NCBI GenBank assembly: GCA_032158295.1
Contig: CM063258.1
Location: forward strand, 1,446,001 to 1,510,000
DNA length: 64,000 nt
Origin: Pycnopodia helianthoides
Lineage: Eukaryota > Echinodermata > Asteroidea > Forcipulatida > Asteriidae
Direction: 5' to 3'
A program made the translations under genes and the position numbers. The notes under the pieces were generated by a model. That model made no database searches. It saw only the letters and a program-made list of their open reading frames with translations, and was not told where the DNA came from. How positions within the stretch are numbered: the stretch's first letter is position 1; every line of letters begins with the position of its first letter. Below, piece by piece: positions 1-10,877 of the stretch.

Positions 1-401
1 TCATCAGGGACAAGTTTATTTTGAGCATAGTTCAATCATATTTATGGGGTGTATGCTGGGTTTTTTCCAAAAGTCAAGTCCATTGCTAAAAACTGTCTGG
101 AAAAACCCTGAGCCTGACAAACAACTAATTTCATTCGACTGACTTTCAAGATAATGCGCATTCCGCATCCAGAAATCTAACTTGAATGCAGTTAGCTGGT
201 TAAAATGTTTGTAAATTTCAACTGTGCCTCAACTCAACAACCTCTGTGTATTGCATTTTGTAGGCAGCCCAAGTTTCAATAAGTGCCCGGTACGTTATGA
301 GGAAAATACTTTCATTAGTATTTGGCTTCTTGTCTAATTAGAGATTGGACACTCACTGACATCGGAAGGAGCTGTTGTGGCTCATATCTAAGGTGACCAA
401 G
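1..401 (+). promoter_or_regulatory. 5' flank of TRIM-like copy A (partial)
   Basis: Upstream sequence of copy A, cut by the window edge. It aligns by eye with the upstream regions of copies B to F (the run from the GTCAGGGACAAGTTTATTTT-like block to the ATG) but is more diverged. No TATA box is evident. Close to the ATG lies an inverted CCAAT-like pair that is degraded here: the first half reads CTAAT, the second ATTGG. Transcription start unknown. Confidence 0.4.
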
Positions 402-1796
402 ATGTCTTGCCCAATTTGTACGGAGCAATTCCAACTAACACAACAGCCGAAAGTCCTGACTTGCGGACACACTTTCTGCATGAATTGCATAAGCGGTTGG
501 TTCAGAACCCAGCAAGAGCAACACTCTGCACCAAGTGGAACCGTACAATGTCCTTTGTGCCGGAAAAACACCTCCCTCCCAGCATCTGGGGTGGCAGCAC
601 TACCCACAAACTTTGCACTGCTGGAATTGGTCGAAGAAAGTGAGGAATTTGTGGATGATGGCAGTAATGTTTCCAAAAAGACCTGCTCTATACATACCGG
701 AAAGGCTCTTGATTATTCATGCGAGACATGCAATGGGGAGTTGGTTTGTGGACAGTGCGTCAAGTCAAAGCATCAACAAGCAACTGGACATCACATCATT
801 AATCTCCTGACCGCTATGGAAAGAGGGCAGAATGAAAAAGCCGAACTCCAGAGAAAGGTTCTGGAACTCCAACAGCGAAACTCTGAGCTGACTTGCAGTA
901 CTTCATTCGCCATGTCAAAACCAAATCCCTGCAACAACAATTACGGTCAGACCAAAATGAAGACTTCGCTAGCAGAAATATTGGGAGCAAAAAAACTTCT
1001 CAAGACTAATCTCAGCCAAGATAATTCTTCTTCCGCTGACAGCGGACTTGTTTCCAATCCTGGTCAAGAGACAGCAGCGGTTGACAAAGCTGATGGAGCA
1101 GTTCTTGATGAGATACAGAATGCTCAAGCCAGGCTAAAACAAGTGTCATCACCAAGCTCCCAACAAACACCCCCAGTGAGTACATTTGAAGCTATTTCTT
1201 GTCAAAATCCATTTGACTCCAGCCTGTCAGGAAAACCCAACACCCTACCTAAGACTTTTAAGAGGTATCGTCCTCATTCTGTCGTACTTTCGCCAAGTTC
1301 CCAACAAAAAACAGCAGTGAGTTCATTTGAAGATCTTCGTGGTCAAAGTCCCTCTAACTCGAGCCTGTCAGGGAAGCCCAACACCATGCCTAAGACTGTT
1401 CCGAGGTCCCGTCCTCATTCTGTCATGCTTTCACCACGTTCCCCCCAAAATAATGCAGTAAATTCACCTCATCTTCAGCCAGGTTGGTTTACTTTTGGTA
1501 CAACTCCTCCTGACTTAATCCCGTCAAAGAAGCCCATCGTCTCGCCGAAGCCTACTGCAAGACCACGTCCAGATTCTCCTTGTCTTGATGGGATTTTTGT
1601 TCCCGCAGGTAATTTATCAAGGAATGAACCTTTGTATAATCCATCAGCAAGGAACCCCCGGTCAAGCGGTCCAGTTGATAGCCATTGTTCAACTGACTCA
1701 ATGCAACCTGAGGAAGCTGATACAGAAATGATATCAGCCAGAAGCAAGCTGGCAATGGTTCTACGGAACTCACTGCAACGTTCACCTCCACCATAG
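402..1796 (+). CDS. TRIM-like RING/B-box protein, copy A (464 aa, 2 repeats)
   Basis: Likely E3 ubiquitin ligase of TRIM type. The frame is open a little further upstream but without an ATG, so the start is the ATG at 402 in a fair Kozak context (ACCAAGATGT). The C3HC4 RING spans residues 3-53, with C3, C6, C21, H23, C26, C29 and a CPLC pair at 50-53. The B-box spans about 95-130 (CSIH, CETC, CGQC, then two His). A short coiled coil at about 134-163 is much shorter than the roughly 100 residues of classical TRIMs. Next comes a Ser/Pro-rich region with only two 47-residue repeats, then a tail that starts near SPRSPQNN and is shared with D (and, out of frame, B). No NHL, SPRY or other C-terminal fold is seen. 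The coding part is one uninterrupted exon. E3 activity is inferred from the RING alone; the repeat function is unknown. Confidence 0.8.
   Translation: MSCPICTEQFQLTQQPKVLTCGHTFCMNCISGWFRTQQEQHSAPSGTVQCPLCRKNTSLPASGVAALPTNFALLELVEESEEFVDDGSNVSKKTCSIHTGKALDYSCETCNGELVCGQCVKSKHQQATGHHIINLLTAMERGQNEKAELQRKVLELQQRNSELTCSTSFAMSKPNPCNNNYGQTKMKTSLAEILGAKKLLKTNLSQDNSSSADSGLVSNPGQETAAVDKADGAVLDEIQNAQARLKQVSSPSSQQTPPVSTFEAISCQNPFDSSLSGKPNTLPKTFKRYRPHSVVLSPSSQQKTAVSSFEDLRGQSPSNSSLSGKPNTMPKTVPRSRPHSVMLSPRSPQNNAVNSPHLQPGWFTFGTTPPDLIPSKKPIVSPKPTARPRPDSPCLDGIFVPAGNLSRNEPLYNPSARNPRSSGPVDSHCSTDSMQPEEADTEMISARSKLAMVLRNSLQRSPPP
1170..1435 (+). repeat. 141-bp coding tandem repeats, copy A (2 units)
   Basis: Two diverged units starting at VSTFEAI and VSSFEDL, each with a Gly-Lys-Pro-Asn variant of the core and ending in RPHSVxLSP. 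This is the shortest array of the six copies and probably close to the state before expansion. Confidence 0.8.
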
Positions 1797-2057
1797 AGTA
1801 TTTCCTCCTAACCCACAAAATACACTTGCGTAGATTTTTTTCAAACCATAAGAGTTGATTTTTGTACAGTAAGCAGCAGCATAACATTTGTTACAATTTG
1901 TACAGGTTTATTGTATGATTTGTTTATTTAAAACTATACTATAGGAATAGTAGTAGTCTAGTATCTTTCATGAAACTTATAGTGTCTATAAATTTATGGG
2001 TGTCATATCTAATGATCTTATTTTGGGAAAACAGGGTAGCTTTACCTTGCTCTTGCT

Positions 2058-2444
2058 TTAAAGGCACTGGGCACTATTGATAATTACTCAAAATAATTAT
2101 TAGCATAAAACCTTACTTGGTAACGAGTAATGGGGAGAGGTTTACAGTATAAAACATTGTGAGAAACGGCTCCCTCTTAAATGACATAGTTTTCGAGAAA
2201 GAAGTAGTTTTCCACGAATTTGATTTCGAGACCTCAGAATTAGATTTTGAGGTCTCGAAATCAACCATCTGAAAGCACACAACTTCGTGTGACAAGGGTG
2301 TTTTTTCTTTCATAGTTATCTCGCAACTTCGACGACCAATTGAGCTCAAGTTTTTTACAGGTTTGTTATTTTATCCATATGTTGAGATACACCAAGTGAG
2401 AAGACTGGTCTTTGACAATTACCAATAGTGTCCAGTGTCTTTAA
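2058..2444. mobile_element. TTAA-flanked MITE, family 1 (flank X of A)
   Basis: Inverted termini AGGCACTGGGCACTATTG and, at the other end, the complement of AGACACTGGACACTATTGG, bounded by TTAA on both sides. It has an internal fold-back around 2220-2265 (GAGACCTCA facing TGAGGTCTC). No transposase. Flank Y carries the unoccupied site with a single TTAA at 15554-15557. TTAA duplication is the hallmark of piggyBac-type transposition, so this is inferred to be a non-autonomous piggyBac-like element. Confidence 0.75.
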
Positions 2445-4190
2445 TGATGCACTCGTAAGGGCACAACTAATGTGTTTATTTAAATGTATTATACAGGATT
2501 GGTAAGGATAACAAGCTCCATTGCTTAAATTTAGTCTGAAAGCTTACTAAGTTCTTACTAGAACCATTTTTTCTGTGACATATTTTCCCTCTGAAAATCA
2601 GTCAAAATTCGACTGAGAATAGCGCATTGGTTTTACACTATTTTCCCCAGACTCATAGTCATACAACTTATTTTGTCAGCTCTACCAATTCTGTATAATA
2701 CCTTTAAGATAAAAGTGACAGACTCATTTTAATTTTAACCAGAAGTGCTCACTTTCCTGCAAAAGCGGTCGACTAAAACAAAACACACACTCCAACTCAG
2801 CACAGAATGGGAAGTTTGGGACTTTGAAATGCCTAACATAAAATATGTGAAGAACATACTATGGCCTAAAAAATCAATAATAGTTGCTTTATCTGAATGC
2901 AAATCACCAAAAACTACCGGCCCTTAGAAAAACAGAAGGAACATTTTATTGAGAACAAGAGCTGACCTATGCATGTACACATGATAAAGGATTTGATAGG
3001 CTTTTCAGGCTATTTAATAATAATTATGATGATTTTTCTGAGGGCGAAACAAATTTCAGAAATCAGATTAAAGTAGGAAGAATGTAATGCCTTCTAACAT
3101 GTCTAACATGCCATGCCTTCTAACATATAGGCAACCAGGTCATCGTGCAGCGCGACGAGCACAACTTTGTTGATCTTTTCCCCATGATACGCTGCAATCC
3201 CAACCTCTCCTTGGCAAACTATAGAGGGCCCACTGCATTGTGAATTGCCCATACATGTATATTAATAAGTATGTAAATGAGGGAAAATACTATTCTGGAT
3301 TTAATTCACCCGCAAGACGGCATATTTACCAAAAAAAGTGCTTGCACTTTGGTCACTCTTCCAAACATAATTTATGCTTTATAAACAATCAAAACAAAAT
3401 CTGTGTAAGAAAAAACAAGAACCACTTGGCAAAGAGCCAAATTTAATGCTTTTGATACAAAAGCGTCAAGAGTTAATTCACAGGAAAGCAACAATTTTGC
3501 AAAGAGTTTTTTATCCAACTATTGCAGATTATTAAATCAGCAAATAACATTCAAAATTATTTAATAGAACAGGTTAAAAGTTTTGTGAAGATGCTTGTCT
3601 TCAATTATTATTCTTAATTATTTCTTATAATGTTATTACAAAATTTTGTATGCATTTAAGTTTCTTTTTAAAAAATATTGTAAAAGGTTTTTAAAATTTT
3701 TTTAAAAAGGGTTTCTAGATTTTAGAAACAAATGTACAGGAATATTGTATTATAGAATTAAGTTATGGTACATGATTTGTAATATTAAAAGGACACAATC
3801 TGAAATCTGATACTTTTTACAAATCATACTAATTCCAATTGTCATAAAAAGTGTTTCTGCGTGAAAATACTACCATAGGACACACCCCCCACCCCAAAAA
3901 AGTTACATCTCATTTTGTTTTGCATTTGTCCCAAAAAATTACCACCATAAAAGAACGGAACAAAATCCCTGCCAACCCGTTTTTGTTATCTCAAAATCCA
4001 CCCAACAGCACTCCACACTAATGACGTCACTTTTGCTCCAAATACCCGGATGCCAGACTGACACATGATGCGCCCGCACGTCAGTGAACTTTGACATGTT
4101 GTCTGAAGTCGGGTTAATTGCGTGACGTCACCAAATTGAGCTCTTTTTTTAACAATCGTGCAGAGTGCTATTTGATTAAATTTTCTTAAG

Positions 4191-4566
4191 TTGTACAGTG
4201 TAATTGTGGAGGAAAAGACGATTTTATTAAATTTACCCTTCCAAAAATAAAAAGTATATTATACGTTTAGGTTAAAATTCCACTCTAGTAATTTTCTCAT
4301 TTCAACCCAATAGTATTCAGACTCCAAATTTGCATACTCGTTCTTGAATATAAATGTACTTTGACTCTTGTACAGTGTAATTGTTGGGAAAAAGATTATT
4401 TGATTAAAATTGTTCTTCCAAAAATAAAAAGTATGTTATACATTGTACCTTAACCCCAAATAGGTTCAAATTCCGCTCAAGTCAATTATTTCTTTGTTCA
4501 ACCCAATATTATTCAGATTCCGAATTTGCATACTCGTTACTTGAATATAAATGTGCTTTGACTCTT
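4191..4566. repeat. Tandem duplication of about 180 bp in flank X
   Basis: Two diverged copies, each beginning TTGTACAGTGTAATTGT (4191 and 4368) and ending in the block with CATACTCGTT and ACTTTGACTCTT. The same pair occurs in the other X flanks, from about 9851 and 26379. Confidence 0.65.
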
Positions 4567-4745
4567 TCCAATACTCGTGGTCAAAGCTGCCTTTTAATAA
4601 ATTTGTGCATAGTACACATGAGACTGTGGCTTCGAAACAACACGTAATTTCCTTGCATTTTATATTTTAAGTTATTAGACTCGACCTGGATGAAAAAAAC
4701 ACCTAAGGTTGGAAGAGAAAAATAGTCCCTCCTACTCTATGACCG

Positions 4746-5219
4746 GTGCAAAGACTGGGGATCCCCTTTGGTGTTGAGCAATCGAGAGCTTAACACTTAG
4801 AATTCACATTGTGTGCAGTGGAAAGGTCAGGGACAAGTTTATTTTGAGCACAGTTCAATGGAGTGCACGCTATTTTCAAAAAAATAAGTCCATTGTTAAA
4901 AACTGTATGGAAAACCCAAAACCTGACATACAACTCATTTCAAACAACTGACTTTCAAAATATGCATTCATCCAGAAATGTAACTTTTATGCAGTAAGCT
5001 GGTTGAAATGTATGTATATTTCAACTGTGCCTCAACTCAATAACCATTAATGCAAAGTGCCTTGCTCAATGTATAGCATTGCAGACAACCCAAGTTACAT
5101 ACAAGTACACGGTTGTGAGGAAAATACTTTCATTAGTATTTGGATTCTTGTCCAATTAGAGATTGGACACTCAATGACATCGGAAGGAGCTGTTGTGGCT
5201 CATATCTAAGGTGACCAAG
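4746..5219 (+). promoter_or_regulatory. Conserved 5' module of copy B
   Basis: Begins TGCAAAGACTGGG and runs to the ATG. The same module precedes C (from 10404), D (from 21242), E (from 26934) and F (from 37772), even though the DNA further upstream differs (X or Y flank). That marks it as the shared promoter/5'UTR unit. GTCCAAT at 5150 and ATTGGAC at 5162 form an inverted CCAAT pair about 55 bp before the ATG. Promoter function is inferred. Confidence 0.4.
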
Positions 5220-7121
5220 ATGTCTTGTCCAATTTGCACGGAGCAATTCCAACAAAGTCAGCAGCCGAAAGTCCTGACTTGCGGACACACTTTCTGCATA
5301 GATTGCATAAGTGATTGGTTCAGAACCCAGCAAGAGCAACACTCTGCACCAAGTGAAACCGTACAATGTCCTTTGTGCCGGAAAAACACCCCCCTCCCAG
5401 CATCTGGTAATGGGGTGGCAGCACTGCCCACAAACTTTGCACTGCTGGAACTGGTCGAAGAAAGTGAGGAAATTGTGGATGATGGCAGTAAAAAGACCTG
5501 CTCTATACATACCGGAAAGGCTCTTGAATATTCGTGCGAGACATGCAATGGGGAGTTGGTTTGTGGACAGTGCGTCAAGTCAAAGCATCAACCAGCAACT
5601 GGACATCAAATCATTAACCTCCTGTCCGCTATGGAGAAAGAGCAGAAAGAAAAAGCCGAACTCCAGAGAAAGGTTCTGGAACTCCAACAGCAAAACTCTG
5701 AGCTGACTTGCAGTACTTCATTCGCCATGTCAAAACCAAATCCCTGCAACAACAATTATGGTCAGACCAAAATGAAGACTTCACTAGCAGAAATGTTGGG
5801 AGCAAGAAAACTTCTAAAGACTAATCTCAGCCAAGGAAAGTCTTCTTCCTCTGACAGCGAACTTGTTTCCAATCCTGGTCAAGAGACAGCAGCTGTTGAC
5901 AAAGCTTATGGAGCAGTTCTTGATGAGATACGAAATCCTCAGGCCAGGCTGGAACAAGTGTCATCACCAAGTTCCCAACAAAAACCTGCAGTGAGTACCT
6001 TTGAAGATCTTTACAGCCCAACCCCCTCTGACTCAAGCCTGTCAGGGAAACCAAAAACCCTGCCTATGACTGTTTGCAGGTTTCGTCCTCATTCTGTCGT
6101 ACTTTCGCCAAGTTCCCAACAAAAAACAGCAGTGAGTACATTTGAAGATCTTTACAGCCCAGCTCCCTCTGACTCAAGCCTATCAGGGAAACCCAAAACC
6201 CTGCCTAAGACTTTTCGCAGGTCTCGTCCTCATTCTGTTGTACCTTCGCTAAGTGCCCCCCAAAAAACACCATTGACTTCATTTGAAGATCTTCATGATC
6301 AAAGTCCCTCTAACCTGAGCCTGTCAGGGGAACCCAACTTCCTGCCTAAGCCGGTTCCGAGGTCTCGTCCTCATTCTGTCGCACTTTCGCCAGGTGCCCA
6401 ACAAAAAACAACAGTGAGTTCATTTGAAGATCTTTACAGCCCAACTACCTTTGGCTCAAGCATTTCAGGGAAACCTAAAACCCTGCCTAAGACTTTTCGC
6501 AGGACTCGTCCTCATTCTGCCGTACTTTCGCCAAGTGTCCAACAAAAAACAACAGTGAGTTCATTTGAACATCTTTACAGCACTACTCACTCTGACTCGA
6601 GCCTGTCAGGGGAGCCCAACTTCCTGCCTAAGCCGGTTCCGAGGTCTAGTCCTCATTCTGCCGTACTTTCGCCAAGTTCCCAACAAAAAACAGCAGTGAG
6701 TACATTTGAAGATATTTACAGCCCAGCTCCCTCTGACTCAAGCCTGTCAGGGAAACCCAAAACCCTGCCTAAGACTTTTCGCAGGTCTCGTCCTCATTCT
6801 GTTGTACCTTCGCCAAGTGCCCAACAAAAATCAACAGTGAGTACATTTGAAGACCTTCATGATCAAAGTCCTTCTAACTCAAGTCTGTCAGGTGGGTCCA
6901 ACTTCCTGCCCAAGCCTGTTCCAAGGTGTCGTTCTCATTCTGCCGTACTTTCGCCAATTGCCCAAAACATATCAGCAGTGAGTACATTTGACGATCTTTA
7001 CAGCCCAACTCCCTTTGACTCAAGCCTGTCAAAGAAACCAAAAACCCTGCCTAAACCTGTTCCGAGGTCCCGTCCTCATTCTGTCATGGTTTCACCACGT
7101 TCCCCCAAAATAATGCAGTAA
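5220..7121 (+). CDS. TRIM-like RING/B-box protein, copy B (633 aa, 8 repeats, truncated tail)
   Basis: Same architecture as copy A: RING with Cys/His ligands at residues 3-53, B-box at about 94-130, short coiled coil, then eight 47-residue repeats. The ATG at 5220 is the first in frame with a good context. Sequence after repeat 8 reads SPRSPKIMQ and stops, because a run of six C in A and D is five C here (near 7102). This puts the conserved last 110 or so residues out of frame. The 5' half matches C and the 3' end matches A, so B looks like a recombinant. The truncated form could be real or a homopolymer error. Confidence 0.7.
   Translation: MSCPICTEQFQQSQQPKVLTCGHTFCIDCISDWFRTQQEQHSAPSETVQCPLCRKNTPLPASGNGVAALPTNFALLELVEESEEIVDDGSKKTCSIHTGKALEYSCETCNGELVCGQCVKSKHQPATGHQIINLLSAMEKEQKEKAELQRKVLELQQQNSELTCSTSFAMSKPNPCNNNYGQTKMKTSLAEMLGARKLLKTNLSQGKSSSSDSELVSNPGQETAAVDKAYGAVLDEIRNPQARLEQVSSPSSQQKPAVSTFEDLYSPTPSDSSLSGKPKTLPMTVCRFRPHSVVLSPSSQQKTAVSTFEDLYSPAPSDSSLSGKPKTLPKTFRRSRPHSVVPSLSAPQKTPLTSFEDLHDQSPSNLSLSGEPNFLPKPVPRSRPHSVALSPGAQQKTTVSSFEDLYSPTTFGSSISGKPKTLPKTFRRTRPHSAVLSPSVQQKTTVSSFEHLYSTTHSDSSLSGEPNFLPKPVPRSSPHSAVLSPSSQQKTAVSTFEDIYSPAPSDSSLSGKPKTLPKTFRRSRPHSVVPSPSAQQKSTVSTFEDLHDQSPSNSSLSGGSNFLPKPVPRCRSHSAVLSPIAQNISAVSTFDDLYSPTPFDSSLSKKPKTLPKPVPRSRPHSVMVSPRSPKIMQ
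5985..7085 (+). repeat. 141-bp coding tandem repeats, copy B (8 units)
   Basis: Eight units of exactly 141 bp in several cases (GTGAGT at 6132 to the equivalent at 6273). Two sub-types alternate: one with GKPKTLPKTFRR, the other with GEPNFLPKPVPR. Most units carry an R-x-R-P-H-S motif. Confidence 0.85.
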
Positions 7122-7456
7122 ATTCACCTCATCTTCAGCCAGGTTGGTTTACTTTTGGTACAACTCCTCCTGACTTAATCCCGTCAAAGAAGCCCATCGT
7201 CTCGCCGAAGCCTACTGCAAGACCACGTCCAGATTCTCCTTGTCTTGATGGGATTTTTGTTCCCGCAGGTAATTTATCAAGGAATGAACCTTTGTATAAT
7301 CCATCAGCAAGGAACCCCCGGTCAAGCGGTCCAGTTGATAGCCATTGTTCAACTGACTCAATGCAACCTGAGGAAGCTGATACAGAAATGATATCAGCCA
7401 GAAGCAAGCTGGCAATGGTTCTACGGAACTCACTGCAACGTTCACCTCCACCATAG
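7106..7456 (+). pseudogene. Out-of-frame C-terminal tail of copy B
   Basis: Encodes the same tail as copies A and D (from about SPHLQPGWF to the terminal LQRSPPP and TAG at 7454) but in a frame disconnected from copy B by one missing C in a C-run near 7102. The DNA is otherwise identical to A, which suggests a very recent break or a sequencing error. Confidence 0.7.
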
Positions 7457-10403
7457 AGTATTTCCTCCTAACCCACAAAATACACTTGCGTAGATTTTTT
7501 TCAAACCATAAGAGTTGATTTTTGTACAGTAAGCAGCAGCATAACATTTGTTACAATTTGTACAGGTTTATTGTATGATTTGTTTATTTAAAACTATACT
7601 ATAGGAATAGTAGTAGTCTAGTATCTTTCATGAAACTTATAGTGTCTATAAATTTATGGGTGTCATATCTAATGATCTTATTTTGGGAAAACAGGGTAGC
7701 TTTACCTTGCTCTTGCTTTAAAGGCACTGGGCACTATTGATAATTACTCAAAATAATTATTAGCATAAAACCTTACTTGGTAACGAGTAATGGGGAGAGG
7801 TTTACAGTATAAAACATTGTGAGAAACGGCTCCCTCTTAAATGACATAGTTTTCGAGAAAGAAGTAGTTTTCCACGAATTTGATTTCGAGACCTCAGAAT
7901 TAGATTTTGAGGTCTCGAAATCAACCATCTGAAAGCACACAACTTCGTGTGACAAGGGTGTTTTTTCTTTCATAGTTATCTCGCAACTTCGACGACCAAT
8001 TGAGCTCAAGTTTTTTACAGGTTTGTTATTTTATCCATATGTTGAGATACACCAAGTGAGAAGACTGGTCTTTGACAATTACCAATAGTGTCCAGTGTCT
8101 TTAATGATGCACTCGTAAGGGCACAACTAATGTGTTTATTTAAATGTATTATACAGGATTGGTAAGGATAACAAGCTCCATTGCTTAAATTTAGTCTGAA
8201 AGCTTACTAAGTTCTTACTAGAACCATTTTTTCTGTGACATATTTTCCCTCTGAAAATCAGTCAAAATTCGACTGAGAATAGCGCATTGGTTTAACACTA
8301 TTTTCCCCAGACTCATAGTCATACAACTTATTTTGTCAGCTCTACCAATTCTGTATAATACCTTTAAGATAAAAGTGACAGACTCATTTTAATTTTAACC
8401 AGAAGTGCTCACTTTCCTGCAAAAGCGGTCGACTAAAACAAAACACACACTCCAACTCAGCACAGAATGGGAAGTTTGGGACTTTGAAATGCCTAACATA
8501 AAATATGTGAAGAACATACTATGGCCTAAAAAATCAATAATAGTTGCTTTATCTGAATGCAAATCACCAAAAACTACCGGCCCTTAGAAAAACAGAAGGA
8601 ACATTTTATTGAGAACAAGAGCTGACCTATGCATGTACACATGATAAAGGATTTGATAGGCTTTTCAGGCTATTTAATAATAATTATGATGATTTTTCTG
8701 AGGGCGAAACAAATTTCAGAAATCAGATTAAAGTAGGAAGAATGTAATGCCTTCTAACATGTCTAACATGCCATGCCTTCTAACATATAGGCAACCAGGT
8801 CATCGTGCAGCGCGACGAGCACAACTTTGTTGATCTTTTCCCCATGATACGCTGCAATCCCAACCTCTCCTTGGCAAACTATAGAGGGCCCACTGCATTG
8901 TGAATTGCCCATACATGTATATTAATAAGTATGTAAATGAGGGAAAATACTATTCTGGATTTAATTCACCCGCAAGACGGCATATTTACCAAAAAAAGTG
9001 CTTGCACTTTGGTCACTCTTCCAAACATAATTTATGCTTTATAAACAATCAAAACAAAATCTGTGTAAGAAAAAACAAGAACCACTTGGCAAAGAGCCAA
9101 ATTTAATGCTTTTGATACAAAAGCGTCAAGAGTTAATTCACAGGAAAGCAACAATTTTGCAAAGAGTTTTTTATCCAACTATTGCAGATTATTAAATCAG
9201 CAAATAACATTCAAAATTATTTAATAGAACAGGTTAAAAGTTTTGTGAAGATGCTTGTCTTCAATTATTATTCTTAATTATTTCTTATAATGTTATTACA
9301 AAATTTTGTATGCATTTAAGTTTCTTTTTAAAAAATATTGTAAAAGGTTTTTACAATTTTTTTAAAAAGGGTTTCTAGATTTTAGAAACAAATGTACAGG
9401 AATATTGTATTATAGAATTAAGTTATGGTACATGATTTGTAATATTAAAAGGACACAATCTGAAATCTGATACTTTTTACAAATCATACTAATTCCAATT
9501 GTCATAAAAAGTGTTTCTGCGTGAAAATACTACCATAGGACACACCCCCCACCCCAAAAAAGTTACATCTCATTTTGTTTTGCATTTGTCCCAAAAAATT
9601 ACCACCATAAAAGAACGGAACAAAATCCCTGCCAACCCGTTTTTGTTATCTCAAAATCCACCCAACAGCACTCCACACTAATGACGTCACTTTTGCTCCA
9701 AATACCCGGATGCCAGACTGACACATGATGCGCCCGCACGTCAGTGAACTTTGACATGTTGTCTGAAGTCGGGTTAATTGCGTGACGTCACCAAATTGAG
9801 CTCTTTTTTTAACAATCGTGCAGAGTGCTATTTGATTAAATTTTCTTAAGTTGTACAGTGTAATTGTGGAGGAAAAGACGATTTTATTAAATTTACCTTC
9901 CAAAAATAAAAAGTATATTATACTTTAGGTTAAAATTCCACTCTAGTAATTTTCTCATTTCAACCCAATAGTATTCAGACTCCAAATTTGCATACTCGTT
10001 CTTGAATATAAATGTACTTTGACTCTTGTACAGTGTAATTGTTGGGAAAAAGATTATTTGATTAAAATTGTTCTTCCAAAAATAAAAAGTATGTTATACA
10101 TTGTACCTTAACCCCAAATAGGTTCAAATTCCGCTCAAGTCAATTATTTCTTTGTTCAACCCAATATTATTCAGATTCCGAATTTGCATACTCGTTACTT
10201 GAATATAAATGTGCTTTGACTCTTTCCAATACTCGTGGTCAAAGCTGCCTTTTAATAAATTTGTGCATAGTACACATGAGACTGTGGCTTCGAAACAACA
10301 CGTAATTTCCTTGCATTTTATATTTTAAGTTATTAGACTCGACCTGGATGAAAAAAACACCTAAGGTTGGAAGAGAAAAATAGTCCCTCCTACTCTATGA
10401 CCG
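7457..10403. other. X-type 3' flank of copy B
   Basis: Near-identical copy of the flank at 1797-4745. Small differences include TTTAACAC at 8292 against TTTTACAC in A, and single-base losses near 9895 and 9923. No gene seen apart from the element listed separately. Confidence 0.75.
7718..8104. mobile_element. TTAA-flanked MITE, family 1 (flank X of B)
   Basis: Copy of the 2058-2444 element at an offset of 5660, carried by duplication of the flank rather than by a new insertion. Confidence 0.75.
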
Positions 10404-10877
10404 GTGCAAAGACTGGGGATCCCCTTTGGTGTTGAGCAATCGAGAGCTTAACACTTAGAATTCACATTGTGTGCAGTGGAAAGGTCAGGGACAAGTTTAT
10501 TTTGAGCACAGTTCAATGGAGTGCACGCTATTTTCAAAAAAATAAGTCCATTGTTAAAAACTGTATGGAAAACCCAAAACCTGACATACAACTCATTTCA
10601 AACAACTGACTTTCAAAATATGCATTCATCCAGAAATGTAACTTTTATGCAGTAAGCTGGTTGAAATGTATGTATATTTCAACTGTGCCTCAACTCAATA
10701 ACCATTAATGCAAAGTGCCTTGCTCAATGTATAGCATTGCAGACAACCCAAGTTACATACAAGTACACGGTTGTGAGGAAAATACTTTCATTAGTATTTG
10801 GATTCTTGTCCAATTAGAGATTGGACACTCAATGACATCGGAAGGAGCTGTTGTGGCTCATATCTAAGGTGACCAAG
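10404..10877 (+). promoter_or_regulatory. Conserved 5' module of copy C
   Basis: Appears identical to the module before copy B, including the inverted CCAAT pair near 10808-10826. Putative promoter and 5'UTR. Confidence 0.4.

Larger units (their letters stand above)
1797..4745. other. X-type 3' flank of copy A
   Basis: Non-coding, AT-rich. It is nearly identical to 7457-10403 and 23985-26933 (offsets 5660 and 22188 over most of its length). It contains a 387-bp TTAA-flanked element, a roughly 180-bp tandem duplication near 4191-4566, and two TGACGTCAC motifs about 100 bp apart near 4022 and 4122. Short open frames here are not supported as genes. Confidence 0.75.

Noticed and set aside
2113..2349. 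78-residue open frame on the minus strand, repeated at 7773 and 24301
   Set aside because: It lies wholly within the TTAA MITE and is kept open only because the element is duplicated; no domain and no codon signal.
7135..7547. 90- and 111-residue minus-strand frames at the 3' end of copies A, B and D
   Set aside because: They are antisense shadows of the conserved C-terminal tail, with no recognisable product.
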